Part shown: positions 35,937 through 47,145 of the stretch, piece after piece
Layout of the letters: every line of letters starts with the position of its first letter
Numbering within the stretch: the stretch's first letter is position 1
From: Gammaproteobacteria bacterium
Lineage (GTDB): Bacteria; Pseudomonadota; Gammaproteobacteria; Pseudomonadales; Azotimanducaceae
DNA length: 64,000 bases
Reading direction: 5' to 3'
Assembly: GCA_026708185.1 (NCBI GenBank)
Contig: JAPOVK010000014.1
Span: forward strand, 1 to 64,000
Notes under the pieces: model-generated
Databases searched by the model: none
What the model was told of the DNA's origin: nothing
The model's input: the letters and a program-made list of their open reading frames with translations, nothing else
Made by a program: the position numbers and the translations under genes

Positions 35937-36110
35937 GTGCCCGATGCCGACGACTGGCTCACCACGGCGCAGATTTGGAACCGGACTTTCGAGCTTGACG
36001 ACAACCACACGCACGCCGTAACTCGGGCACTGGTTCAACGGATGGAAAGCGACGGAACCCTATACCACGAGGGGCATAGCTGGCAGCGCACGGACGCGGG
36101 TTTCGAGTAG
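35937..36110 (+). CDS. Small winged-helix-like hypothetical protein
   Basis: 57 codons from GTG 35937; TTG 35931 is an alternative. The product VPDADDWLTTAQIWNRTFEL and DDNHTHAVTRALVQRMESDG then TLYHEGHSWQRTDAGFE resembles a small winged-helix domain: recognition helix, turn and an aromatic wing. Too short for most callers. It starts a run of plus-strand small genes up to 37044. A DNA-binding role is inferred from shape only. Confidence 0.5.
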   Translation: MPDADDWLTTAQIWNRTFELDDNHTHAVTRALVQRMESDGTLYHEGHSWQRTDAGFE

Positions 36111-36118
36111 AGGATAGA

Positions 36119-36371
36119 GTGACCAAAGACGAACTGAGCGCGATCCTCTCGCGCATGTACGAACAAGCTTCGGGGCGAGCAATGCTGGCGATCGATCTGT
36201 TCGGCATCCGCCATGCACGCGACATAGAAGCGGCAGGAACGAATGCGCGAGCCATACCCGAGGGTTCCACATTGGCGGAACGCCTTCGACGCGAAATCAA
36301 CAAGGGATCAGCTGTCCCGGCATGTGGTGGAGCGCAGCGGAATCGGCAAACTCCTGTTAGGAGAGAACTAA
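36119..36371 (+). pseudogene. Small HTH-like protein gene with a frameshift near the 3' end
   Basis: From GTG 36119: VTKDELSAILSRMYEQASGR then AMLAIDLFGIRHARDIEAAG, a short helical family seen near restriction and mobile genes. At about 36300-36310 the frame changes. The annotated frame runs on into random sequence to 36433, while the next phase gives DQLSRHVVERSGIGKLLLGE and N, then TAA 36369-36371, which fits a natural C-terminus just before the next gene. One lost base explains it. Treated as a recently broken gene or a sequencing slip. Confidence 0.55.
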
Positions 36372-36374
36372 AGG

Positions 36375-36581
36375 ATGGCCAACGACACCGACTACCACGG
36401 CAAGTGCGAGACGTGCCGATTCTGGGAACCTAGCGCGAGACGCGGAACCAAAATCCTCTACGGGTTCTGCCACAGATTTCCGCCGCAAGGCCGACAGTGG
36501 CGGCAGACAAAGCCCGAGGCATGGTGCGGCGAGTACAGTGCGAAGGCCGAACAAACGCCGCACGTTGAAGGGATGCGGTGA
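36375..36581 (+). CDS. Small cysteine-rich, zinc-ribbon-like protein
   Basis: 68 residues from ATG 36375, three bases after the preceding stop. Cysteines are spaced CETCRFW ... YGFCHRFPP ... WCGEY, with conserved aromatics. This pattern is common in short phage- and island-borne proteins that bind zinc or an iron-sulfur cluster. Function unknown. Confidence 0.6.
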   Translation: MANDTDYHGKCETCRFWEPSARRGTKILYGFCHRFPPQGRQWRQTKPEAWCGEYSAKAEQTPHVEGMR

Positions 36582-36587
36582 ACTCGG

Positions 36588-36899
36588 ATGAACGCCGCTA
36601 GGTTCCTACGCATCATCTGGCGCGGAACGTGGATCGGTGCGCTGGTCGCGGTCCCCGCGTCGCTGGTCGGGCTGCTGCCGCTTCTCCTGTACCCGCTCGG
36701 CGGCGTGGAGGCCATGCTGTACCTCCAAGTGGTCGCGCACAGCTTCCCGCTCGTTCCGCAATGGCTCGTCCTAGTAGTCTTGGGGGCCGTCTACGGTTTT
36801 GGGGTCGGGCTGGCTTGCGCGATCCTGCTAGGACTGGTCTACGCGCTGGCCCGGAAGGGCGGCTACCGGGAAGAGGACTACTACGAGGAAGAGCAATAG
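36588..36899 (+). CDS. Small membrane protein
   Basis: 103 residues from ATG 36588. Three hydrophobic segments: WIGALVAVPASLVGLLPLLL, AMLYLQVVAHSFPLVPQW and LVLVVLGAVYGFGVGLACAI running to ALAR. The tail is acidic (EEDYYEEEQ). No family recognised. Lies in the accessory patch. Confidence 0.55.
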   Translation: MNAARFLRIIWRGTWIGALVAVPASLVGLLPLLLYPLGGVEAMLYLQVVAHSFPLVPQWLVLVVLGAVYGFGVGLACAILLGLVYALARKGGYREEDYYEEEQ

Positions 36900-36909
36900 G
36901 GGCGTCAGA

Positions 36910-37044
36910 ATGACCAAGACGGAAGCCAACAACATAGTCAACGAAATCGTCGCTACAGTTGAACAGATAACGGCAGAACAGGACGCGGGTGCCGTAGAAC
37001 GGAACAGGCCGAAGCGGCAGCCAAGTTTTTGCTCTGAGCCATGA
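36910..37044 (+). CDS. Very small hypothetical ORF
   Basis: 44 codons from ATG 36910: MTKTEANNIVNEIVATVEQI then TAEQDAGAVERNRPKR. The first 25 residues form a good amphipathic helix. The lower GC content is like that of its small neighbours, and it lies 11 bases after the membrane-protein gene. Its reality is uncertain. Confidence 0.35.
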   Translation: MTKTEANNIVNEIVATVEQITAEQDAGAVERNRPKRQPSFCSEP

Positions 37045-37107
37045 CGGTGCGTTGTCCACTTAAGCTACGGCGGCGTCCATCCACTCTACCACCCCGGCTC
37101 TAAACGC

Positions 37108-37124
37108 TTGGCCAGTTTGGCCAA
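37108..37124. repeat. 17-bp inverted repeat
   Basis: TTGGCCA-gtt-TGGCCAA, a perfect inverted repeat in the 113-bp gap between the small-gene patch and the ferredoxin gene. It may be an operator, a junction mark of the patch or a weak terminator. Confidence 0.4.
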
Positions 37125-37157
37125 CCGCGTGGCGAGATTTTCAGTTCAGCCCAAAGC

Positions 37158-37472
37158 CTAGCGACCCACCACCTTGACGGTCAGGCCATCGAGTTCGTCA
37201 GTCAGTTCGATCTGGCAGGACAGGCGACTGGTGTCCGAGACCTCGCCGTCGAACTCGAGCATGTCACGCTCCAATTCGCTCGGCGGACCGACCCTGGCCA
37301 TCCACTCCGGATGCACGTGGACGTGGCAGGTTGCGCAGGCGCAGCCGCCGCCGCACTCGGCATCGATGCCGTCGATGCCTTCGGCGCGGGCCAGTTCCAT
37401 GACCACGTCGCCGGCATCGCCGTCGACGGCGACCACCTCGTCGTCAAGCGTCTCGAAGTAGACGGTTGGCAT
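37158..37472 (-). CDS. [2Fe-2S] ferredoxin, adrenodoxin type
   Basis: 104 residues. Cysteine ligands follow C-x5-C-x2-C in AECGGGCACATCHVHV, with the fourth in RLSCQIELT. The chain MPTVYFETLDDEVVAVDGDA is the usual start for electron carriers that serve cytochromes P450, oxygenases or cluster assembly. No partner reductase or oxygenase is adjacent. Divergent from the ankyrin gene (103 bp). Confidence 0.93.
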   Translation of the reverse strand: MPTVYFETLDDEVVAVDGDAGDVVMELARAEGIDGIDAECGGGCACATCHVHVHPEWMARVGPPSELERDMLEFDGEVSDTSRLSCQIELTDELDGLTVKVVGR

Positions 37473-37575
37473 GCCAGCGCCCTTGGGATCGGGGCGTGCA
37501 TTCTACTTTCAGTCCGTCGCGGGCGGTACAGCCGTCCGCTATGCTTGACCGCGGTTCGGTCGTGTACGTCATCGC

Positions 37576-38223
37576 ATGCCCCGACAGAAACTGGTGAAGA
37601 GCCGCGCCGACCTGCGTCCGCCCCCCGAACTCGTCGATGCGGTCCGTTTCCCAGCGCCGGACGTGGTCTCTCGCCACCTGGGCGAAAACCCGGATTGGGG
37701 CTGGGCCGACCATCTCTTCATCGCGGCCTGCCGCGTGCCGGGCTACGAGGGCCACGGCGGTCGCATCGCCGAGGCGGACAAGCACCAGGATGAACGGATC
37801 GCCATCGTCGAGATGTTCGTCGAGCACGGTACGCCGCCGTCGATCACCAACAACCGCAAGGTCACCCCGTTGCACATGACGTGCAGGTTCGACCTCCCGC
37901 GCGTGGCCGAGCGGCTCGTTGCTCTCGGTGCCGCGGTGGACGCGTACGATGCGTCGCGCGAGACGCCACTGTACCGCGCCGTGAACCTGGGCTATGTGGA
38001 CTGCGTGCGCGTCCTCATCGCGGCCCAAGCGGACGTCGATTTCCAGAACCGTCGTGGCGAGACGCCCTTGCTGCGGGCCGCCCGGCGCGGCAAGAAGCTG
38101 ATCGTCCCGCTTCTCCTGGCGGCCGGTGCCGACCCCCGAATAGCCGATCGGGCCGGCAAACAGCCCATGGACTACGCGCGGAACCCGGCGATCCAGCAGG
38201 CTTTGGCCACGGTCTTGGCATGA
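37576..38223 (+). CDS. Ankyrin-repeat protein
   Basis: 215 residues. Three to four ankyrin repeats from about residue 90: KVTPLHMTCRFDLPRVAERL, then RETPLYRAVNLGYVDCVRVL, then GETPLLRAARRGKKLIVPLL and GAD. The N-terminal 90 residues are a more irregular helical domain. Ankyrin proteins bind other proteins; the partner is unknown. Its stop overlaps the start of the next gene as ATGA, so the two are coupled. Confidence 0.88.
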   Translation: MPRQKLVKSRADLRPPPELVDAVRFPAPDVVSRHLGENPDWGWADHLFIAACRVPGYEGHGGRIAEADKHQDERIAIVEMFVEHGTPPSITNNRKVTPLHMTCRFDLPRVAERLVALGAAVDAYDASRETPLYRAVNLGYVDCVRVLIAAQADVDFQNRRGETPLLRAARRGKKLIVPLLLAAGADPRIADRAGKQPMDYARNPAIQQALATVLA

Positions 38224-39146
38224 CCGCACTCGTTACCGACCCGGTGTGCCTCGAGCACGAGATGGGGCCGCGACACCCCGAACGACCGGCCCGTCTCGAG
38301 GCCGTCCTCCAGCACCTGGACGAAACCGGGCTGCTCGCGGACCTCGCGTCCGTCACGGCCCCCGAGGCAACTCGCGAACAGATCATCGGGGTGCACGAGG
38401 GAGACTACGTGGATGCCATCGAACGCCTTGCCCCGACGGAAGGGTTGGTGCGTCTCGATCCCGACACCTTCATGGGCCCCGGCTCCCTGAGCGCGGCGCG
38501 TACGGCCGTCGGCGCGGCGGTCGCGGGGGTTGACCTGGCCTTCGAGAACGACGAATGGCGAGTAAGGGAGCGGCGCGTCTTCTGCGCTGTCCGTCCGCCG
38601 GGCCACCACGCCGAGGCGGCGACGGCCATGGGGTTCTGCATCTTCAACGGCATCGCCGTGGCGGCCGTCCACGCCTTGGCGAGCAAACTGGTCGAGCGCG
38701 TCGCCATCCTCGACTTCGACGTCCACCACGGCAACGGCACGGTCGCCGCGTTCGCGGAGGATTCGCGCGTCCTGGTCTGCTCGAGCTTCCAGTATCCGCA
38801 CTACCCGTACCGGCTACAAGACGTGGAGCGGCCCAACATCGTGAACACACCTCTGCCGGCACACACCGGCAGTGTCGACTACCGGCGCGCCTTGGAACGC
38901 GACTGGTTGCCGGCCGTCGAAGCTTTCAAGCCGGAACTCATCCTGGCCTCGGCCGGGTTCGATGCCCACGCGGCAGATCCCTTAGGCGATCTGAGGCTGA
39001 CCGAGGACGACTTCGCATGGACGGCGGACCTGATCGTCGCGCTCGCCGACAGCCATGCCGACGGACGCATGGTATCGGTGCTCGAAGGCGGGTACGACCT
39101 GCAGGCGCTGGCGCGGAGCGTTCACGCCTATGTCGAGCGGCTCTGA
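38220..39146 (+). CDS. Histone-deacetylase-superfamily amidohydrolase
   Basis: 308 residues from ATG 38220, chosen for the 4-base overlap with the ankyrin gene. Class II HDAC-like bacterial deacetylase: MGPRHPERPARLEAV near the start, VRPPGHHAEAATAMGFCIFN, ILDFDVHHGNGTVAAF (zinc ligands Asp and His), SAGFDAHAADPLGD (zinc Asp) and LEGGYDL. Such enzymes act on acetylpolyamines, acetoin-like compounds or acetyl-lysine. Closeness to an AcoX/acetoin cluster is suggestive, as acetoin-utilisation AcuC belongs here. Confidence 0.93.
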   Translation: MTALVTDPVCLEHEMGPRHPERPARLEAVLQHLDETGLLADLASVTAPEATREQIIGVHEGDYVDAIERLAPTEGLVRLDPDTFMGPGSLSAARTAVGAAVAGVDLAFENDEWRVRERRVFCAVRPPGHHAEAATAMGFCIFNGIAVAAVHALASKLVERVAILDFDVHHGNGTVAAFAEDSRVLVCSSFQYPHYPYRLQDVERPNIVNTPLPAHTGSVDYRRALERDWLPAVEAFKPELILASAGFDAHAADPLGDLRLTEDDFAWTADLIVALADSHADGRMVSVLEGGYDLQALARSVHAYVERL

Positions 39147-39165
39147 CGCCGAGAATGCACGCGTG

Positions 39166-39558
39166 TTAAGCGGCGGCCCGTGGCCGCGACCGACGCTTCA
39201 TCCGTACCGAGGGCCGACGCTTGAGCCGCTGTTCCACCGGGTCGACCTCGATGCCAACGGACTCCAACGCGGTCAGCCCCAGGATCGGCTCGATGCCTTC
39301 TTCCGGGCCGAAGCAGACCGTCGTGCCGACGTAGTCGCCCATGAACTCGATGTCCGCGCCGGTGACATCCACCGTTTCCTCGCGTCCGTCGGCGAGCTCA
39401 TAGGTTCGGCGACCCTTGGGCACCAGGCCGATGCCGCGTAGCGCGTCCGCCGGCACGACGCAGTCCGTCGAACCCGTGTCCACCAGGAACAATCCGTCCC
39501 AAGACCTGCTCGGCTCGGCCGGATTGCGCACCGTCGCGGTGACTTGAACAATCCCCAT
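39166..39558 (-). CDS. Retropepsin-like (clan AA) aspartic protease
   Basis: 130 residues from ATG 39558. The single-domain retropepsin fold shows in GLFLVDTGSTDCVVPADAL, with DTGS as the catalytic loop, followed by a flap-like ELADGREETVDV and the ILGLTALESVGIEVDP motif. Such half-size proteases work as dimers. The C-terminus is very basic (KRRPSVRMKRRSRPRAAA). An in-frame start further upstream exists, but ATG 39558 shares a base with the stop of a small upstream frame (TGATG), implying coupling. Confidence 0.85.
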   Translation of the reverse strand: MGIVQVTATVRNPAEPSRSWDGLFLVDTGSTDCVVPADALRGIGLVPKGRRTYELADGREETVDVTGADIEFMGDYVGTTVCFGPEEGIEPILGLTALESVGIEVDPVEQRLKRRPSVRMKRRSRPRAAA

Positions 39559-39683
39559 CAGTGTTCTCGCTCTACGTTGAAGACGTCGTCGTTGTACCAG
39601 TCGCATGGCGTCGCGTCCTGCTTGATCGACTCCGTCTTACACCATGTCGCGACCTTCGCGCAACGCGATGCCGCTCTGACATC
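39558..39683 (-). CDS. Possible small ORF coupled to the protease gene (no clear start)
   Basis: The frame ending at TGA 39560-39558 encodes RAASRCAKVATWCKTESIKQ then DATPCDWYNDDVFNVEREH, which looks like protein (Trp, Cys, acidic end) and stops exactly at the protease ATG. No ATG, GTG or TTG is seen between the cysG stop and the start of this segment. It is either a leader remnant, uses a rare start or is chance. Confidence 0.3.
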   Translation of the reverse strand, partial: DVRAASRCAKVATWCKTESIKQDATPCDWYNDDVFNVEREH

Positions 39684-41073
39684 ACCCGGCGCGCTTCGAG
39701 GCTGAGTCCTGCGCCAATCCGGCGACTCGACCGATGATCGTGGTCGCGGGGCCGGTTGAGCCCGTCGTGGCGACCCGGTCCGCGAGATTGTCCAGGTGGC
39801 CGGCGATCACTTCCTGATCCGGCAGCGTGCCACGCACCACGGTAGCAGCCGGCGTCGCGGGGGCTAGGCCGTGCGCGATCAGTTGCGCGCAGAGCGTTGG
39901 CAAGGTCGCGAGGCCCATGTAGACGACGACGGTCTGATCCGGCTGCGCGAGGGCCTCCCAATCCAACGACACTACCCCGTCACGGCGATGGCCCGTGACG
40001 AAGCGCACCGATTGCGCCCAGTCGCGATGCGTCAACGGGATGCCGGCAATTGCCGCACAGCCCAAGGCCGCCGTGATCCCCGGCACGATCTCGAACGGGA
40101 CGCCGTGGCGACCCAAGGCGGCAACTTCCTCGCCGCCACGGCTGAAGACGAGAGGGTCACCGCCTTTGAGGCGGACGACGCGAAGGCCGCGCTTCGCATC
40201 GGCCAATAGCGCTTTGTTGATGTCGCGCTGACGCGTGTCCGTATCGGGCGCCCGGCCGTACGCGGCCCGCCGGCCCACGAACACGCGCCGTGCATCCCGC
40301 CGGCAGCGCTCGAGGACACCGTCACCGACCAGATTGTCGTAGTAGACCACGTCCGCACGCTGCAGCCGCTGCAGGGCCTTCACCGTGAGCAGATCCGGAT
40401 CGCCCGGGCCGGCACCGACGAGCGAGACCAGGCCCGAATGCGTCCCGGCTTCCGCGGCGCGGACAAGCCGTTCGTCAGCCGCCGCAACGTCCCCTTTTGC
40501 CGCGAGGTCGGCCAAGTCCGAATCGATGGCGCGATCCCAGAACCGTCTCCGCTCGCCGATGTCCGGGAGAAGCGACCTGAGCCGTTCGCGTCGACTGGCC
40601 AGGTAGTCGGCCAATGCACCGAGGTTGCTTGGCAGAACGCGTTCGATCAGCTCGCGCATCCGCCGCGCCAGCGTGGGCGAGGCACCGCCGGTCGAAATCG
40701 CGACGGTGACGGTGCCGCGGTCGACGATGGCCGGGAACAGCGCCGTCGAGCGCGCGCCGTCATCGACGCAGTTGACGAGCACTCTGGCATCAGCGCACGC
40801 ACGTTGGACTTGCCCATTGACGGCCTCGTCGCTGGTTGCGGCCACGACGAGCAAACGACCATCCACGTCCGCAGCTTGAAAGGTCCGCGAGGTCAAGTTG
40901 ACATTCCGCTCGGTGCAGTAGGCGCGCAAGTCGGCCGAGACAGCGGGTGCCACGACCTCTATGTCCGCACGAGCGGCGACGAGCAGTTCGATCTTGCGGC
41001 GTGCGACCTCGCCGCCACCGACCACCAAAACCGGCTGGCCAGTCAGTTTGAGCGACAGCGGCAACACGTCCAT
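39682..41073 (-). CDS. cysG: Siroheme synthase CysG (trifunctional)
   Basis: 463 residues, full length. N-terminal dehydrogenase/ferrochelatase: PVLVVGGGEVARRKIELL (about 14-31) and the STGGASPTLARRMRE loop. C-terminal uroporphyrinogen-III methyltransferase: LVGAGPGDPDLLTVKALQRL, then VVYYDNLV, VRLKGGDPLVFSRGGEE and PGITAALGCAAIAGIP. Makes siroheme for sulfite or nitrite reductase. Lies nine bases downstream of serS, as in Pseudomonas. Confidence 0.96.
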   Translation of the reverse strand: MDVLPLSLKLTGQPVLVVGGGEVARRKIELLVAARADIEVVAPAVSADLRAYCTERNVNLTSRTFQAADVDGRLLVVAATSDEAVNGQVQRACADARVLVNCVDDGARSTALFPAIVDRGTVTVAISTGGASPTLARRMRELIERVLPSNLGALADYLASRRERLRSLLPDIGERRRFWDRAIDSDLADLAAKGDVAAADERLVRAAEAGTHSGLVSLVGAGPGDPDLLTVKALQRLQRADVVYYDNLVGDGVLERCRRDARRVFVGRRAAYGRAPDTDTRQRDINKALLADAKRGLRVVRLKGGDPLVFSRGGEEVAALGRHGVPFEIVPGITAALGCAAIAGIPLTHRDWAQSVRFVTGHRRDGVVSLDWEALAQPDQTVVVYMGLATLPTLCAQLIAHGLAPATPAATVVRGTLPDQEVIAGHLDNLADRVATTGSTGPATTIIGRVAGLAQDSASKRAG

Positions 41074-41082
41074 CGGTTGCCC

Positions 41083-42750
<1,668 letters not shown>

Positions 42751-42816
42751 TCAGCGTTCGACCGAGAGTGAAGCGTAACAGACTGCCGCCGGTGGGCCGC
42801 TCGCGGCGGGGTCGCC

Positions 42817-44136
42817 TCAACGGCGCTCGTCGCGGGCAGCGCGATCCCGTGCGGCGAGGTCCGCCAACCGAGCCTTGATCCGCGATTCCAGGCCGTGGTC
42901 GGTAGGCTCGTAGAACTTGAGGTCAGGCACTTCGTCCGGAAAGTAGCGCTCGCCTGCGGCGTAGGCCCCGTCCTCGGCGTGGGCGTAGCGATAACCCTTG
43001 CCATGATCAAGTTGCTTAGCGAGCCGAGTAGGGGCATTGCGCAAGCGAAGCGGCACGGCGGCGGAGGGATGATCGCGGACGTAGGCCATCGCCCGGTTGA
43101 ATGCGGTCTCGATGGCGTTGCTCTTGGGCACACTCGCCAAGTACAGCACAGCTTGGGCCAACGCCAGCTCGCCTTCCGGGGACCCGAGCCTGTGATAGGC
43201 ATCCCACGCGTCGACGCACAACTGCAGGGCGCGCGGGTCGGCGTTGCCAATGTCCTCGCTTGCCATGCGCACCAGCCGTCGCGCTACGTAGAGCGGATCG
43301 CAACCGCCGTCGAGCATTCGCGCGAGCCAGTAGAGGGCGGCGTCGGGGGCGCTACCGCGGACCGCCTTGTGCAGCGCCGAGATCTGGTCGTAGAACGCAT
43401 CCCCGCCCTTGTCGAATCGGCGGTAGGTTTGGCCGCTGGCTTCACGAACATCCTCGGCTCGTACGCTACCGGACGCCAACTGCGCCGCCATTTCCAGGAT
43501 GTTGAGCGCTCGGCGCGCATCGCCGTCCGCCAGCGCGACAAGCAAGCTCATCGCTTCCGGTTCGATGTCGCTGCCGACGTCGCGCTGGGCCGCGCGCTTG
43601 AGCAGGATCTCGATGTCCTCACCGGCGAGCGGCTTGAGCACGTAGACGCGTGAACGCGACAACAGGGCGCTGTTCACCTCGAAGGACGGGTTTTCCGTCG
43701 TCGCCCCGACGAAGACCACCGTGCCCCGTTCGACGTGGGGCAGAAACGCGTCTTGCTGGGCCTTGTTGAAGCGGTGGACTTCGTCGATGAACAGCACCGT
43801 CGTCTCGGCTGCGGCGGCTTCGGCATCGGCGATCGCCGCGCGGACGTCCTTGACGCCGGCGAGCACCGCCGAGAGGCTCCGCCAGCGTGCGCCCGCAGCG
43901 TCGGCGAGCAGGCGTGCCAAGGTGGTCTTGCCGGTGCCCGGCGGACCCCAGAAGATCATCGAGTAGATGAAGCCGCGTTCCGCCAGTTGCTTGAGCGGCC
44001 GGCCGCGGCCGAGCAAGTGGTGCTGGCCGACGAACTCGTCGAGGTGCTTCGGTCGCATCCGGTCCGCGAGCGGCCGCGCCGCATGCGGGTCGCCTGCGTC
44101 AGCGCCCAGGCGGTCGGGAGACGTCGCCGATGACAT
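42817..44136 (-). CDS. rarA: Replication-associated recombination protein RarA (MgsA)
   Basis: 439 residues. AAA+ clamp-loader relative acting at stalled forks. Walker [11 protein letters not shown] (63-72), Walker [17 protein letters not shown], sensor 1 [15 protein letters not shown], arginine finger in [10 protein letters not shown]. The C-terminal tetramer domain includes [13 protein letters not shown] and [21 protein letters not shown]-type motifs. Start ATG 44136 overlaps the 3' end of lolA by 38 bases. Confidence 0.96.
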   Translation of the reverse strand: MSSATSPDRLGADAGDPHAARPLADRMRPKHLDEFVGQHHLLGRGRPLKQLAERGFIYSMIFWGPPGTGKTTLARLLADAAGARWRSLSAVLAGVKDVRAAIADAEAAAAETTVLFIDEVHRFNKAQQDAFLPHVERGTVVFVGATTENPSFEVNSALLSRSRVYVLKPLAGEDIEILLKRAAQRDVGSDIEPEAMSLLVALADGDARRALNILEMAAQLASGSVRAEDVREASGQTYRRFDKGGDAFYDQISALHKAVRGSAPDAALYWLARMLDGGCDPLYVARRLVRMASEDIGNADPRALQLCVDAWDAYHRLGSPEGELALAQAVLYLASVPKSNAIETAFNRAMAYVRDHPSAAVPLRLRNAPTRLAKQLDHGKGYRYAHAEDGAYAAGERYFPDEVPDLKFYEPTDHGLESRIKARLADLAARDRAARDERR

Positions 44137-44770
44137 CGACCCCGGTGGGTACCGTGAACTCGAACAGATCGGATTCTAGCACCCGGCTTGAGTCTTGCGC
44201 CGTGAAGGCGACCCGCGTCAACTGCTCCAAGTGGTCCGCGATGTCGATGCCCGCGAGGCGACCGTCAGCAGCGAACGTCAGCGCCAGTTCGCCGTAGACG
44301 GCGTTCGGATCAACCGGGGTCAGCTCGAAGCGGCTGCCGCCGGCTTCAGGCGGCTCCGTGGCAACGACCGTGAAATTGCGGCGCAGGTCGGCCACGGTTC
44401 CGGTGAGGAACACCGCCGGCGAGCCGGTCAACGCGTCCGCAAGCGGTTGCACGGTCACCTGCTCCAAGTCCGGGTCGTAGACCCAGAGGGTCTCGCCGTT
44501 GGTGACGACGAGCTGCGGATAAGGCTCGTCGAGCTCCCAGCGCAAACGCATCGGTCGCTTGAGGTGCATTCGCCCGGTGGCGGCCTGCAGGACGTCGCCG
44601 AAGCGGTTCGTCACGGTCTGCTCGAACTCCGCCGACAAGGTCGTCATGCCGTCGAGCAGTTCCGCCAACTGCGGGGCGTCGTCCGCTGCAGCGCTGGTTG
44701 GGACGGCGAGGACCAACAGCAGCGCGACCGCGCGGCAGGTTACGGATGCAGTGCCGCGGGCGAACATCAT
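44099..44770 (-). CDS. lolA: Outer-membrane lipoprotein carrier LolA
   Basis: 223 residues with a signal peptide to about residue 29 ([16 protein letters not shown]). LolA hallmarks: [58 protein letters not shown]. The soluble periplasmic protein ferries lipoproteins from LolCDE to LolB. Its ATG overlaps the ftsK stop (ATGA). The 3' end runs inside rarA. Confidence 0.94.
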   Translation of the reverse strand: MMFARGTASVTCRAVALLLVLAVPTSAAADDAPQLAELLDGMTTLSAEFEQTVTNRFGDVLQAATGRMHLKRPMRLRWELDEPYPQLVVTNGETLWVYDPDLEQVTVQPLADALTGSPAVFLTGTVADLRRNFTVVATEPPEAGGSRFELTPVDPNAVYGELALTFAADGRLAGIDIADHLEQLTRVAFTAQDSSRVLESDLFEFTVPTGVDVIGDVSRPPGR

Positions 44771-47067
44771 GCCGCTGGCGCGGGCGGCAACACTTCACGC
44801 GTGCCGTTGCTGTTCATCGACGACACGATCCCGGCCTCCTCCATCGCCTCGATTAGGCGCGCGGCCCGGTTGTAGCCAATGCGGAGCTTGCGCTGGACCG
44901 CCGAGATCGACGCCCGGCGCGACTCCAGCACGAAAGCCACCGCCTCGTCGTAGAGCGGCTCGTCCGAGTCGCTCTCGATGGGGGCAAAGTCGACCGTCCC
45001 CGGAATCTCCAAGTCGACACCGCCGGCGACCACGTCGGCGAGGTAGTCGGGCGTGCCCCGCTCTTTCCAGTCCCTCGCGACCGCGTGCACTTCCTCATCG
45101 GAGACGAAGGCGCCGTGAACGCGAGTGGGGGTGCTGGTGCCGGGCGGCAGAAACAGCATGTCCCCGTGGCCGAGTAGCTGCTCGCCACCACCCTGGTCGA
45201 GGATGGTTCGGGAGTCGACCCGGCTCGACACCTGGAACGAAATCCGTGCGGGTATATTGGCCTTGATGAGCCCGGTGATCACGTCCACGGAAGGCCGCTG
45301 GGTTGCGAGTATCAAGTGGATGCCCGCGGCCCGCGCCTTCTGGGCGATCCGCGCGATCAACTGCTCCACCTTCTTGCCGACGACCATCATCATGTCGGCG
45401 AACTCGTCGATCACCACCACGATGTATGGCAGGTGCTCAAGTACCGGGGCTGGCTCGCCGGCGTCGGGTGGCCAAAGCGGATCCAACAGCGGCTTGCCGA
45501 CGCTCGCGCCGTCGGCGATTCGACGGTTGTAGCCGCCGACGTGGCGCACACCCAGCGCCGCCATCAACTGGTACCGTCGTTCCATCTCGGCCACGCACCA
45601 GTTGAGGGCCTGGGCGGCGTCGCGCATGTCCGTCACCACCGGCGTGAGCAAGTGCGGGATGCCGTCGTAGACGCTCAGTTCGAGCATTTTCGGATCAACC
45701 AGGATGAGCCGCAGATCCTCCGGCGTCGCCTTGTAGAGCATGGACAGCAGCATGGCATTGACGCCGACGGACTTGCCGGACCCCGTCGTGCCGGCCACCA
45801 GAAGGTGCGGCATCCGACCGATGTCGGCCATCACCGGTGCGCCGGCGATGTCCTTGCCCAGAGCCAGCGTCAGTGGCGTGTCCGCGTCCCGGTAGCTACG
45901 CGAACTCAACAGTTCCTTAAGGCGAACCGTCTCCCGTTCCTCGTTCGGAATCTCGATGCCGACCACAGACTTGCCTGGGATGACCTCGACGATTCGGACG
46001 CTGACCACCGCCAGGGAACGCGCAAGGTCCTTTGCCAAACTCGTGATCTTGCTGACCTTCACGCCCGGGGCCGGCGCGAGTTCGAAGCATGTGACCACCG
46101 GCCCGGGCAGCACGGACTTCACCTCCGCTTCGACCTTGAAGTCCGCGAGTTTCTTCTCCAAGCGACGCGACATCGCTTCGAGGGACGCCTCGGAGTAGCC
46201 GCCCCTCGCCGACCCCGCGCGATCGTCGAGCAACTCCAGATCCGGCATCTCGGCTTGCGTCTTCAAGTCGAAGAGCCGCCGTTGGACGCCGGGGGTCGCC
46301 TCGACAACGGGCTCGCGGAACTGGGGCTTGGGCCGGTCGCGGAGCGGAACGCCGCCAACCTCGGGTTCCCGCCGAGGCCTGGTTCCAATGACAACCTTGC
46401 TGCGCACGGTCGACGCGTGATCCGGCTGCCCAGCATCGCTCGCCCACAGCCGGCGGCAGACGGGCATAAGTGCCCGAACCACCGTGCTCGCGCCAGCGAA
46501 GGCCGCTCTCGCGGCCGAGTGGACACCTCGCCCCGTGTACTCGGCAATAGTCAACCAAGAGTAGCCGAGGCCCGCCTGCGTGCCGATGGCAAAGACGGCG
46601 AGCGCGCAGATCGTCAAGCCCACCCAGTTCAAAACGGGGAGCCCCGCGCCGGCCAACCCACTGCCGAGAACGCCGCCGGGACCAGCCGGCAAATCGCTAG
46701 CGGTGAAGTGCAGGTCCGCCAAAAGGCACGTCGCCGTCACCACCAGGGCGAAGCCGCCAGTTCGGAGCATCGTGTTGAGCCAGGACAGCGATTCACGCCA
46801 CCCGCGGCGCAGCAGCAGCACCGCAACACCCACCAGGCCGGCCGGCAGCAGATAGGCCGACCAGCCGAGAACCAGCAGCATCAGATCGGCGGTATACGCT
46901 CCCCAGCGACCGAACTGGTTGGAGACCACGAGGTTGGAGCCAGCGACCGACCACGCCGGGTCGAGGGGAGAATAAGAGCCGATGGAGAGCAGCAGGTAGG
47001 CGGCGACCGCGAGCACCGCCACAAGCGCGATCTCGCGAACGGGGATGACGGTGACCGGCGTCGGCAT
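44767..47067 (-). CDS. ftsK: DNA translocase FtsK
   Basis: 766 residues. Four N-terminal membrane segments (to about 180), a shortened Pro/Arg linker (about 215-280), then the motor: [20 protein letters not shown], Walker [18 protein letters not shown], Walker [15 protein letters not shown], and [19 protein letters not shown]. The gamma winged-helix domain at the end ([33 protein letters not shown]) reads KOPS sites. Pumps DNA at the septum and activates XerCD-dif. Start ATG 47067 is the first after the DUF2333 region. Confidence 0.97.
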   Translation of the reverse strand: MPTPVTVIPVREIALVAVLAVAAYLLLSIGSYSPLDPAWSVAGSNLVVSNQFGRWGAYTADLMLLVLGWSAYLLPAGLVGVAVLLLRRGWRESLSWLNTMLRTGGFALVVTATCLLADLHFTASDLPAGPGGVLGSGLAGAGLPVLNWVGLTICALAVFAIGTQAGLGYSWLTIAEYTGRGVHSAARAAFAGASTVVRALMPVCRRLWASDAGQPDHASTVRSKVVIGTRPRREPEVGGVPLRDRPKPQFREPVVEATPGVQRRLFDLKTQAEMPDLELLDDRAGSARGGYSEASLEAMSRRLEKKLADFKVEAEVKSVLPGPVVTCFELAPAPGVKVSKITSLAKDLARSLAVVSVRIVEVIPGKSVVGIEIPNEERETVRLKELLSSRSYRDADTPLTLALGKDIAGAPVMADIGRMPHLLVAGTTGSGKSVGVNAMLLSMLYKATPEDLRLILVDPKMLELSVYDGIPHLLTPVVTDMRDAAQALNWCVAEMERRYQLMAALGVRHVGGYNRRIADGASVGKPLLDPLWPPDAGEPAPVLEHLPYIVVVIDEFADMMMVVGKKVEQLIARIAQKARAAGIHLILATQRPSVDVITGLIKANIPARISFQVSSRVDSRTILDQGGGEQLLGHGDMLFLPPGTSTPTRVHGAFVSDEEVHAVARDWKERGTPDYLADVVAGGVDLEIPGTVDFAPIESDSDEPLYDEAVAFVLESRRASISAVQRKLRIGYNRAARLIEAMEEAGIVSSMNSNGTREVLPPAPAA

Positions 47068-47145
47068 GGGGAAATCCGTTTCCCGAACTCGTATGGGATT
47101 CTAACCGGGCGCGCCCACGGCGCAAGTCCCGGATTCAGTTGAGAA

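Noticed and set aside
36984-37072. tRNA-like arms: GCCGTAG and CTACGGC pair at a distance of about 80 bases on the minus strand, followed by ACC
   Set aside because: No T-arm with TTCGA loop, no proper D-arm and no anticodon stem can be drawn. The 7-bp match is probably chance within the small-gene patch.
35142-37157. Intact prophage or integrative element
   Set aside because: No integrase, structural gene or direct-repeat attachment site was found, only a dead transposase fragment and small ORFs.
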